A DNA stretch of 11,771 nucleotides from the NCBI GenBank assembly GCA_018971065.1, contig JAGWVC010000117.1:1-11771 (forward strand), given 5' to 3'. Origin of the DNA: Sphingomonadales bacterium. Its GTDB lineage: Bacteria > Pseudomonadota > Alphaproteobacteria > Sphingomonadales > Sphingomonadaceae. Position numbers and translations under genes: made by a program. The notes beneath the pieces are model-generated. The model was not told where the DNA came from. It saw nothing but the letters and a program-made list of their open reading frames with translations, and did no database searches. Positions 1 to 5,617 of this stretch are shown here, in pieces; within the stretch, counting starts at the first letter, position 1, and each line of letters begins with the position of its first letter.

Positions 1-194
1 CGCACCGCGCTGCCGACCGCGCCGTAGAAGGTCCAACTGGTGCAGTAGACGCCCAGCGCCAGCGTATAGGCGGCATGGCGCAGCCGCGCGCGCTCAACCA
101 ACCGGCGCCCGCTATGGCCTTCCACCAGCGCGGCAACCGCGAACAGGCACAGCACGAAGCCGAGGGCAATCGCCGTGGCCTGAGTCAGCGTCAT
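1..194 (-). CDS. SSS-type membrane protein, probably sensor histidine kinase N-terminus (partial)
   Basis: Only the first 64 codons are in the window; the rest lies beyond base 1. The peptide starts MTLTQATAIALGFVLCLFAV, a first membrane segment (about residues 5-24). A basic stretch (about 29-40) follows, then a second hydrophobic segment with YTLALGVYCTSWTFYGAVGS (43-62). The CTSWTFYG signature is typical of sodium:solute symporter (SSS) domains, especially those fused to histidine kinases of the CbrA type. In that family the SSS domain senses or moves a substrate and a C-terminal kinase signals to a response regulator. The ATG at 194 is preceded by a GGACGGAA purine stretch that can serve as ribosome binding site. 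The gene diverges from the GFA gene. Whether a kinase domain follows cannot be seen, so a plain symporter remains possible. Confidence 0.72.
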   Translation of the reverse strand, partial: MTLTQATAIALGFVLCLFAVAALVEGHSGRRLVERARLRHAAYTLALGVYCTSWTFYGAVGSAV

Positions 195-230
195 TTCCGT
201 CCGGCCATGCTGGCGCGCTCCCCTTGCGAT

Positions 231-259
231 CTGCTAGCATTCTGTAAGGCGTGTGGCAA
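231..259 (-). promoter_or_regulatory. candidate promoter of the SSS/kinase gene
   Basis: On the minus strand a TTGCCA (-35-like, 5 of 6 to TTGACA) is separated by exactly 17 nt from TAGCAG (-10-like, only 3 of 6). It sits 36 nt upstream of the ATG at 194, in the 101-nt divergent gap. The weak -10 keeps this tentative. Confidence 0.25.
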
Positions 260-295
260 AGGCGCGCGGCAAGCACGAAAGGCCCGGGAAGGCAC

Positions 296-724
296 ATGAG
301 CGAAGCAGAAGAATGGCGTGAGGGCGGGTGCCATTGCGGCGCGGTGCGCATCGCGGTGCGGCTGGCCGACGGTCTCGACAAGCCGGTGCGGTGCAACTGC
401 ACCTATTGCGCGATGAAAGGCGCGGTGATGGCCTTCGCGCCGCTGGCCGACCTGCGGATGACGGCGGGCGCCGACGTGATCGCCACCTACCAGTTCCACA
501 CCGGCGCGGCGCGGCACCATTTCTGCCCGCGCTGCGGCATCCACACTCACCATCAGCGGCGGTTCGATCCCACGCTTTACGCGGTGAACCTGGCCTGCCT
601 CGACGGCGTCAGCCCCTATGATTTCGCGGTGGTGCCGGTGATCGACGGGGCGCATCATCCGCTCGATAGCGGCGGCGGGCCGATGCGGATTGCCGGGGAA
701 CTGCATTACCGCCCGGCGGACTAA
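296..724 (+). CDS. GFA (CENP-V/GFA domain) family zinc protein
   Basis: A 142-aa protein of the GFA family, named after glutathione-dependent formaldehyde-activating enzyme. It is a one-domain, zinc-binding fold. The cysteine pattern is complete: C12-x-C14 in GGCHCGAVR, C33-x-C35-x2-C38 in CNCTYC, and C77-x2-C80 in FCPRCG, as expected for structural and catalytic zinc sites. Length is normal for the family. The ATG at 296 is chosen over an in-frame GTG at 251 because it has a GGGAAGG purine stretch just upstream and places the CxC motif at the usual distance from the N-terminus. The AraC-type gene starts 16 nt downstream, so the two are probably co-transcribed. Most family members have no proven substrate, and true formaldehyde activation should not be assumed. 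Confidence 0.88.
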   Translation: MSEAEEWREGGCHCGAVRIAVRLADGLDKPVRCNCTYCAMKGAVMAFAPLADLRMTAGADVIATYQFHTGAARHHFCPRCGIHTHHQRRFDPTLYAVNLACLDGVSPYDFAVVPVIDGAHHPLDSGGGPMRIAGELHYRPAD

Positions 725-740
725 CGATCGGACCACCCGC

Positions 741-1697
741 ATGCCGCGCCCGATGCACTGGTCGATGTCGGAATTCCTGAACCTGCTGCACGCGCGCGGG
801 CAGTGCTGGGGGCTGGTGGAACTGGGCCATAACGCCGGCCTGCGGGTGCGCGGCGATGGCATGGTGGTGTTCCATCACGTGCTGGCCGGCGACGTGACGG
901 TGACCGGTGGACGCGGCGCCGTGTTCAAACTGTACGCCGGCGAAAGCGCGTTCGTGCTGGCGAATGGCGTTCATGCGCTGCGAGTCCGGCCGGGGGCGGC
1001 GCTGCATTCGGCGCCGTTTCTGGATGCGGATGCCTATGGCGACGGGTTGCATTCGGCCACGCTGGGCATCACGCCGGGCACGCCGCCACAGGCGCGCGTG
1101 CTGTGCGGGCGGCTGAAGGTGCGCTGGCCGGGCGGCGTCGCCGCACGCGACCTGCCGCCGGCCTTGCGGATCGCCGCAGACAACGCGCTGGTGCGGATCG
1201 ACGCGCTGGTGGCGCGCGGCAGCGGCGAAGGGGCCGCTGCGCTGTTTACCCGCGCCGCCGCCCTGCTGCTGGCCGATGCGCTGCGCGAAGACCCGGATTG
1301 CCGGCGCCTGTTCACCGATTCGCGCTTCCGCGACCCGGTCGCCCATGCCACCCAGTTGATGGAAATCCACCTCCACCGCGCCTGGACGATCGATACGCTG
1401 GCGCGCAAGGTGGGGATGACGCGATCCAGCTTTGCAGCCCGGTTCCTGGCCGAGACCGGCACGCCGCCGATGACGATGCTGACCGGGCTGCGCATGGCGC
1501 GCGCCGCGATGATGCTGCATCGCACCCCGTTGCGCATTTCGGAAATCGCCGAGCGCGTCGGCTATCAGTCGCAGGCGGCGTTCTGCCGGCGATTTGCCGC
1601 ACATTTCGCAACGACACCGGCGCGGATGCGGGCCGGCGAGACGCCTGACGGGAACGGCGAGCGCCGGCTGTCCCGGCGCTCGCCGCTTCCGGTCTGA
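741..1697 (+). CDS. AraC family transcriptional regulator with cupin-like sensor domain
   Basis: A 318-aa cytoplasmic regulator. The C-terminal ~100 residues form the paired helix-turn-helix of AraC/XylS proteins: first HTH about 214-234 (WTIDTLARKVGMTRSSFAAR), linking helix about 243-260, second HTH about 265-287 (ISEIAERVGYQSQAAFCRRF), then the typical closing TTPARMR. The N-terminal ~190 residues look like the cupin-type effector domain (Cupin_6, formerly AraC_binding-like): FHHVLAGDVTV, YAGESAFVLANGVHALR and AALHSAPF. The ATG at 741 lies 16 nt after the GFA stop and has no clear Shine-Dalgarno. ATGs at 753 and 765 are alternatives, and a TTG at 690 inside the GFA gene is unlikely. The short spacing suggests it may control the GFA gene or a nearby oxidoreductase, but the sequence does not show the target. 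The last codons encode an Arg-rich tail that overlaps a strong hairpin. Confidence 0.9.
   Translation: MPRPMHWSMSEFLNLLHARGQCWGLVELGHNAGLRVRGDGMVVFHHVLAGDVTVTGGRGAVFKLYAGESAFVLANGVHALRVRPGAALHSAPFLDADAYGDGLHSATLGITPGTPPQARVLCGRLKVRWPGGVAARDLPPALRIAADNALVRIDALVARGSGEGAAALFTRAAALLLADALREDPDCRRLFTDSRFRDPVAHATQLMEIHLHRAWTIDTLARKVGMTRSSFAARFLAETGTPPMTMLTGLRMARAAMMLHRTPLRISEIAERVGYQSQAAFCRRFAAHFATTPARMRAGETPDGNGERRLSRRSPLPV
1655..1685. terminator. perfect hairpin between convergent genes, possible bidirectional terminator
   Basis: A 13-bp perfect stem (CGGCGAGCGCCGG at 1655-1667 pairing with 1673-1685) closes a 5-nt loop. It lies inside the last codons of the AraC-type gene and about 19 nt beyond the stop codon of the convergent exported-protein gene. 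No T-run directly follows on either strand; the nearest is TTTT at 1707-1710. It could act as a transcript end or stability structure for either gene, but it is not a canonical intrinsic terminator. Confidence 0.45.
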
Positions 1698-1703
1698 CGA
1701 TCG

Positions 1704-2477
1704 CTATTTTGCCTGCGGTGCCGCCGCCGCCGCGTTGTCGGGCAGGCCGCCGAGCTGCGTCACCAGCTTGGTATAGGCATCGAGGTAGGCCAGCACGATG
1801 ACCTGCCCGATCGCGGTATCCTGATAGCCGCCGCCACCGGCCGCACCGAACGCGCCCCACATGCTGCCGCCACCGCCGCCGGCGCCCCAGCTCAGGTCCG
1901 ACTTGCGGGCATAGCCCTGGGTCATCGCCTCTTCCTCGGTGGTGCGCGCGTTGACGATCGACAGCGTGACCTTGGCTTCCTGCTTCTTGATGTTGATGCC
2001 GCCCAGCACCGCGCCGAAACCGCCCATGCCGAACATGCCGCCGACGCCGCCCAGCATCCCGCCGACGTTGGTGCCGCCGCCGTTCTTGTTGGCGGTGACG
2101 ATGTCGGGCTGGAGGAAATAATCCGCCGCCTTGACTTGCGCCCGGCCCAGGTTCGAACCCGCCTGCAGTTCGCCCTGATCGGCCATCGCCCGTTCCATCG
2201 CGCGGTTCTGCATCGCCCGGCCGCGATTGACGAGGCCGAAGCAGCCCGATTCCTGCACGAACACCTTGAGGATCGCTTCGGGGCTACCGAGGTTCATCTC
2301 GCGCCACCACTGGTTGTCCGGCTCGACGATCGCGACCGTGCCCAGGCGCTTGGTACAATGCGGAATCTGTGCCTCGCCCTTGGTCTGTGCCTGGTGCGCG
2401 GAAGAGCCCTTGTCTTCCGCGAGGGCCGGAGACGCGGTCAACGCGATAACGGCCAGGCTGCCCAACAACTTCTTCAT
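1704..2477 (-). CDS. exported CsgG-like protein with glycine-rich insertions (257 aa)
   Basis: A signal peptide (MKKLLGSLAVIALTASPALA, cleavage expected after residue 20) precedes a periplasmic domain with no lipobox cysteine. The region 45-85 (GTVAIVEPDNQWWRE, then ESGCFGLVNRG) matches the start of the CsgG fold, where a beta strand is followed by a helix and the xGxFxVxxR strand. YFLQPDIVTA (120-129), KVTLSIVNARTTEEE (169-183) and TAIGQVIVLAYLDAYTKLV (221-239) fit the later strand, strand-turn and helix of that fold. Two Gly-rich stretches (132-160 and 198-217) sit where CsgG has its two membrane hairpins. The mature protein has two cysteines, C41 and C79. The ATG at 2477 is preferred over a GTG at 2522 because it starts the signal peptide and has GGAG upstream. 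It is separated by 163 nt from the 308-aa gene and may have its own promoter. A role in outer-membrane or surface assembly is inference. Confidence 0.75.
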   Translation of the reverse strand: MKKLLGSLAVIALTASPALAEDKGSSAHQAQTKGEAQIPHCTKRLGTVAIVEPDNQWWREMNLGSPEAILKVFVQESGCFGLVNRGRAMQNRAMERAMADQGELQAGSNLGRAQVKAADYFLQPDIVTANKNGGGTNVGGMLGGVGGMFGMGGFGAVLGGINIKKQEAKVTLSIVNARTTEEEAMTQGYARKSDLSWGAGGGGGSMWGAFGAAGGGGYQDTAIGQVIVLAYLDAYTKLVTQLGGLPDNAAAAAPQAK

Positions 2478-2640
2478 CCAGAGTCTCCGTAACAGCACGA
2501 AGCGCCGGCTGTTGCCGTTCACTTGCTATGAGAGGACGACCCTTTTGCCGCGAACATACATGCCACGGGGTAGCTTGGGAATGCCGTAAACCGGGTAGGA
2601 CCGAGGGCGCACGCAACCGGCGCGTTGCGGTAGCGACGTG
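2478..2640 (-). other. 163-nt gap inside the CsgG-like cluster: weak promoter candidate and small hairpin
   Basis: Read on the minus strand, a 6-bp hairpin (CGCAAC/GTTGCG, 2612-2629) lies 11 nt after the stop of the 308-aa gene but lacks a T-run. Further on, TTCCCA (2576-2581) and TATGTT (2553-2558) are spaced 17 nt apart and each matches 4 of 6 consensus bases, about 75 nt before the next ATG. Nothing else is recognisable. The gap is long enough for independent transcription of the 257-aa gene. Confidence 0.25.
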
Positions 2641-3567
2641 TCAGTTTTCGGGAAGCTCGACCCGCTGGAACACCCTGGAGTTTGCTGCGGGATCGTCGGC
2701 TTCCGCGAACGTCACGACCGCACCGACCGGCACGTCCTGCAACGCGGCGTGCGCATCGCTTTCCGCGACTGCCTGGTCGTTCCTGGCGCTGACGACCGTC
2801 AGGCGCCGCCCCCGCAGCGACGTGGCCGATGGCACAAGCACCGCCGACCCCAGCGGCACCAGCGGCGTCCCATAGTTCAGGGCGATGGCCTTGCCGTCGT
2901 TCGCGACAACGCGAAGCGGATGCAGGTGGAACAGCACATTGCGCGCCACGGCATAGGCCACCTGTTGCTGGAGCTGGGCGAAAGTGGTGCGGCCCGATTG
3001 CGAGCGGGAAAAGGATACGTCGGCGGTTTCGCTGCCGGCGTCGATGTTCAGCCGCTTGGTGAGCGCCCCGCCATAGACGATGCGCCCGGCACGGTTGCGC
3101 AGTGCGAACTCAATGCCGACGACCATGAACTGATCGGCGATGGCCGACCCTGCCGTGTCGACGGTCTGTGATTCATAGCCCACGCCGGTGAGGCGTCCGG
3201 TCAGCGTCAACGGACCGTCGGGCGACGCGACCGGCCCGGCCGAAGCAAGCGCGGAAGCAAGCGTCGAGCGGACGGCGGGAAAGTTCCGGACGCATTCGCG
3301 CCGCAGTTCGGTTCCCCATTCGCGCGCATAGATCGATGCGCTGCGGCTGGCGGAACCATAGCTGGCCGAGCCGCCCAGGAAGTTGCCCGATGCCTCGCCT
3401 GCCGAGGCCGATGCGCTGGCCGATGCCGCGAATTCCCGGCCCCACTCCAGTTCGTAAGTGGTGCAGGTCTTTTCCGCAGTGAACACGCCGACGGAAATGG
3501 TGCCCGCGCGCGCCTGGGCCGAGACGAGCAACGCGACGACGATCGGGGCAAGGCGTAAGCGCCTCAT
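2641..3567 (-). CDS. exported protein of unknown function in a CsgG-like cluster (308 aa)
   Basis: I do not recognise a named family. A signal peptide (MRRLRLAPIVVALLVSAQARA, cleavage near residue 21) precedes a Ser/Ala/Gly-rich stretch (about 47-78, including AASASASASAGEASG). LTLTGRLTGVG (120-130), VVGIEFALRNRAGRIVYGGA (149-168) and the helix FAQLQQQVAYAVARNVLFHL (196-215) follow in the same order as strand, strand-turn and helix in CsgG proteins. After that, PLRV...IALNYG...PLG (217-240) resembles PIKV...FMLNYG...SVG in the neighbouring 302-aa protein. I therefore infer a strongly diverged CsgG-like fold plus a C-terminal beta-rich module. The mature part has two cysteines, C35 and C92. 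Its ATG overlaps the stop of the 302-aa gene by one base (TGATG), pointing to translational coupling and joint function. The location should be periplasmic. No enzymatic motif is visible. Confidence 0.8.
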   Translation of the reverse strand: MRRLRLAPIVVALLVSAQARAGTISVGVFTAEKTCTTYELEWGREFAASASASASAGEASGNFLGGSASYGSASRSASIYAREWGTELRRECVRNFPAVRSTLASALASAGPVASPDGPLTLTGRLTGVGYESQTVDTAGSAIADQFMVVGIEFALRNRAGRIVYGGALTKRLNIDAGSETADVSFSRSQSGRTTFAQLQQQVAYAVARNVLFHLHPLRVVANDGKAIALNYGTPLVPLGSAVLVPSATSLRGRRLTVVSARNDQAVAESDAHAALQDVPVGAVVTFAEADDPAANSRVFQRVELPEN

Positions 3568-4475
3568 CAGTGCTTCTTCCCGTTCTTGCCGCTCTGGTCG
3601 GCGAGGACGCGGGCCACGGCGCCTGCCGGTGGCGTGGATGCGAACGGGGTGATCGGCATCGCTTTCGAAAAACGGGTGGTGACTTCGGTAACACGAACCC
3701 GCCCGACTTCCGCGCCCTCCGTGGTCAGCATGACCCCGGTGTCCGGGTCCGGAATCGGGATACCCTGGCCATAGATGGCCAGAATGGTTCCCACCGAAAG
3801 CGCACCTTCGCCGTAGTTCAGCATGAACACGCCATCGGGCAGAACCGCCGCCACCTTGATCGGGTACATGGTGATGGCAAGCCCGGTAGCCGTCTCGTTG
3901 GCGACGTTGCGAATAAGGCTGGTCAGGTCGAGGTTGGCCGCGCCGCCGCAGGCAGTGCCGCTGGACGCGCGTTCGGTGATCTGCTTGGCGAACTTCGCTT
4001 CGCCGGTGAGCGTATCGACGATCTTGACGTCAACCGCCACGGTGGCCACCGCCTTGTTGCAGCCGCCGCCCAGCGGGACGCCGAACACCGAACCCAGCAA
4101 GACTCTGCCGGCGTTGGCACCTTCATCGGTTTCGCGACCGCCGGATGCCGAAGTGATGGTGCCGTAGATCAGGAAATCGACACCCTCGTAGCCGCCTGAC
4201 CGACCAGGCCGGTCGGTGGTGACCCGACGCGAGCGCGCCAGTGCCTGTTCGGCGTCGAGTTCGCCGAAATCGCGCTCGATCACCCGGAACTTGCCGGTCT
4301 CGGTCACTGCGGTCTGCATCATCGTCTTGAGCGTGTCCGCCTGGCCGGAACTGGTGGGGTCCTTGATCGTGACCACCGCCACGACGGGCTTGCGCGCGGG
4401 TGCCTGCGCGAATGCTTGCCCCGCAAGGCCGAGCCCCAGCACGAGCAGACAGGCAAATCGGCGAATAGCGGACAT
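3567..4475 (-). CDS. CsgG family protein, non-lipidated (302 aa)
   Basis: CsgG/HfaB-family proteins build outer-membrane secretion pores (curli, holdfast anchoring) or related periplasmic assemblies. Seen here: a signal peptide ending AFA (cleavage after ~23), the strand VVAVVTIKD (31-39), a helix and FRVIERDFGELDAEQALARS (63-82, the family's vvER...l...EQ region). VDFLIYGTITSASGG (99-113) and VAVDVKIVDTLTGEA (146-160) follow, then a helix near 184-203. A C-terminal module follows, with VFMLNYGEGALSVGTILAIYG (starting at 216) and VGRVRVTEV (257-265), reminiscent of FlgT C-terminal-like beta modules. Unlike CsgG there is no lipobox cysteine after the signal. C139 and C176 are the only mature cysteines. 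The ATG at 4475 has a strong GGAAGG site just upstream. It is the first gene of the trio, behind an AT-rich island. No curli subunit or CsgE/CsgF gene is present, so curli secretion is not supported. Confidence 0.85.
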   Translation of the reverse strand: MSAIRRFACLLVLGLGLAGQAFAQAPARKPVVAVVTIKDPTSSGQADTLKTMMQTAVTETGKFRVIERDFGELDAEQALARSRRVTTDRPGRSGGYEGVDFLIYGTITSASGGRETDEGANAGRVLLGSVFGVPLGGGCNKAVATVAVDVKIVDTLTGEAKFAKQITERASSGTACGGAANLDLTSLIRNVANETATGLAITMYPIKVAAVLPDGVFMLNYGEGALSVGTILAIYGQGIPIPDPDTGVMLTTEGAEVGRVRVTEVTTRFSKAMPITPFASTPPAGAVARVLADQSGKNGKKH

Positions 4476-4518
4476 CGGGCACCTTCCATTTCATGCCGGG
4501 TGCGCGGCAAAAGATCGT

Positions 4519-4547
4519 TGCCCCGGCTTTCACGAATCACCGGGGCA
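4519..4547 (-). other. 8-bp hairpin in the leader of the CsgG-family gene
   Basis: TGCCCCGG (4519-4526) pairs perfectly with CCGGGGCA (4540-4547) around a 13-nt loop. It lies 44 nt before the CsgG-family ATG and downstream of the AT-rich island, so it is probably in that gene's 5' untranslated region. On the minus strand the stem is followed by ACGATCTTTT, so weak termination of panC read-through is an alternative. Confidence 0.4.
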
Positions 4548-4576
4548 GGTTGGCAAAATCGGCAATCGCTGCCTAG

Positions 4577-4610
4577 AGTATAAAATATTGATATATATGT
4601 ATATTATGAC
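4577..4610 (-). promoter_or_regulatory. AT-rich island, likely promoter region of the CsgG-like cluster
   Basis: 29 of 34 bases are A or T in an otherwise GC-rich window. On the minus strand it contains TATACT (4582-4577) and CATAAT (4609-4604), both good -10 matches, but I found no convincing -35 at 16-18 nt. It lies about 100 nt before the CsgG-family ATG and after panC. A promoter with an UP-like element, or a binding site for an AT-preferring nucleoid protein, would fit. Confidence 0.45.
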
Positions 4611-4664
4611 ATTTCGCGTCGTGACTCGATAAGTCTTCAGGACTGCGGCGCTTGATGCGGGGCG

Positions 4665-5513
4665 TCAAACCGCCATGTTGTCGATCAGCCGCGCCTTGCC
4701 GATGCGCGCCGCCACCAGCAGTCTGGCCGGGGCGTGCGGCGCGGCATCAAGCACAACCAGCGTATCGGCGTCGCGCAGTTCGGCATAGTCGATCGACGAG
4801 AACCCACCGGCGAGCAGGGTTGCGCGCAAATCATCCAGCGCCTGCGCAACCGGGGTGCCCGCCTGAATCGCGGCAATGGCGCCACGCATCGCGTTCGGCA
4901 GCGCCACCGCCTGCGCGCGCTGTTCCGCCGTCAGGTAGGCGTTGCGCGACGACATCGCCAGGCCATCCGCCTCGCGCACCGTCGGCACGCCGAGGATGGC
5001 AGCGGCCGCCGGGAAGCTGAAATCGAGATCGCGCGCCATGCGGCGGATCACCGCCAGTTGCTGCCAGTCCTTCTCGCCGAACAGCGCCAGGTCCGGCCGA
5101 ACCTGCTGGAACAGCTTGCACACCACCGTGGCGACGCCGTCGAAATGGCCGGGGCGCGACGCGCCGCACAGCCCTTCCGATACGCCGCTGACGCCGATAT
5201 TGGTGGCATAGCCGGCCGGGTACATGACATCGACCGTGGGCGCCCACAGCAGCGACACCCCTTCGGCTGCCAGCAGCGCCGAATCGCGCTCAAGCTGGCG
5301 CGGATAGGCATCCAGATCCTCGCCCGCGCCGAATTGCAGCGGATTGACGAAGATCGAGACGACGGCGTGCGCGGCGTGCTGGCGCGCGTGCCGGACCAGC
5401 GTCAGATGGCCCTCGTGCAGCGCGCCCATCGTCGGCACCAGCGCCACCGGTCCATCGCGGCGCAGTTCCTCCACCGCACGGCGCAGTGGATCAATCCGGT
5501 TGATGGTTTGCAC
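4665..5513 (-). CDS. panC: pantothenate synthetase (pantoate--beta-alanine ligase)
   Basis: PanC joins pantoate and beta-alanine in an ATP-dependent reaction through pantoyl-adenylate, the last step of vitamin B5 synthesis, in the cytoplasm. All hallmark motifs are present in 282 aa, the normal family length. They are LVPTMGALHEGH (25-36, HIGH-type ATP site), SIFVNPLQF (53-61), the pantoate/ATP region GEKDWQQL (146-153), and LAMSSRN (185-191, the KMSKS-equivalent loop). RPGHFDGVATVV (120-131) is also typical. The start is GTG at 5513, giving MQTINRIDPLRR. It has GAAGGGG 8 nt upstream, and the frame before it contains no protein-like sequence. The gene is divergent from mipZ with a 104-nt gap. 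No panB or panD is in the window. Confidence 0.96.
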   Translation of the reverse strand: MQTINRIDPLRRAVEELRRDGPVALVPTMGALHEGHLTLVRHARQHAAHAVVSIFVNPLQFGAGEDLDAYPRQLERDSALLAAEGVSLLWAPTVDVMYPAGYATNIGVSGVSEGLCGASRPGHFDGVATVVCKLFQQVRPDLALFGEKDWQQLAVIRRMARDLDFSFPAAAAILGVPTVREADGLAMSSRNAYLTAEQRAQAVALPNAMRGAIAAIQAGTPVAQALDDLRATLLAGGFSSIDYAELRDADTLVVLDAAPHAPARLLVAARIGKARLIDNMAV

Positions 5514-5617
5514 GTGGAAGGCCCCTTCGGTAGAAACTGTGGCAGCAGCCGAAGCCTTCCCGTAGCCTTGGCACGCTATCGCCAGCAATAGTCGAACGAA
5601 CCAGCGAGCCTGACACC
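5514..5617. promoter_or_regulatory. divergent panC/mipZ intergenic region
   Basis: This 104-nt gap must hold the start signals of both panC (minus) and the mipZ operon (plus). The only clear site is the panC Shine-Dalgarno at 5522-5528 (minus strand). A TTGGCA at 5568-5573 could be a -35 for mipZ, but no matching -10 is visible at the usual distance. Confidence 0.35.

Noticed and set aside
609..1604. Long open frames opposite the AraC-type gene (e.g. 331 codons on the minus strand)
   Set aside because: GC-rich antisense frame with His/Arg/Gln-rich, non-globular composition, while the opposite strand encodes clear AraC motifs.
2478..2522. Upstream GTG start for the 257-aa CsgG-like protein
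   Set aside because: It would bury the signal peptide behind 15 residues; the ATG at 2477 has GGAG at a good distance.
1704..4475. A curli (csg) operon
   Set aside because: No curlin repeats, CsgE, CsgF or CsgD are encoded, and the CsgG-like proteins lack the lipid-anchor cysteine.
4652..4668. Small hairpin overlapping the panC stop as its terminator
   Set aside because: The panC transcript has an A-C mismatch in the stem, only a 3-nt loop and no T-run.
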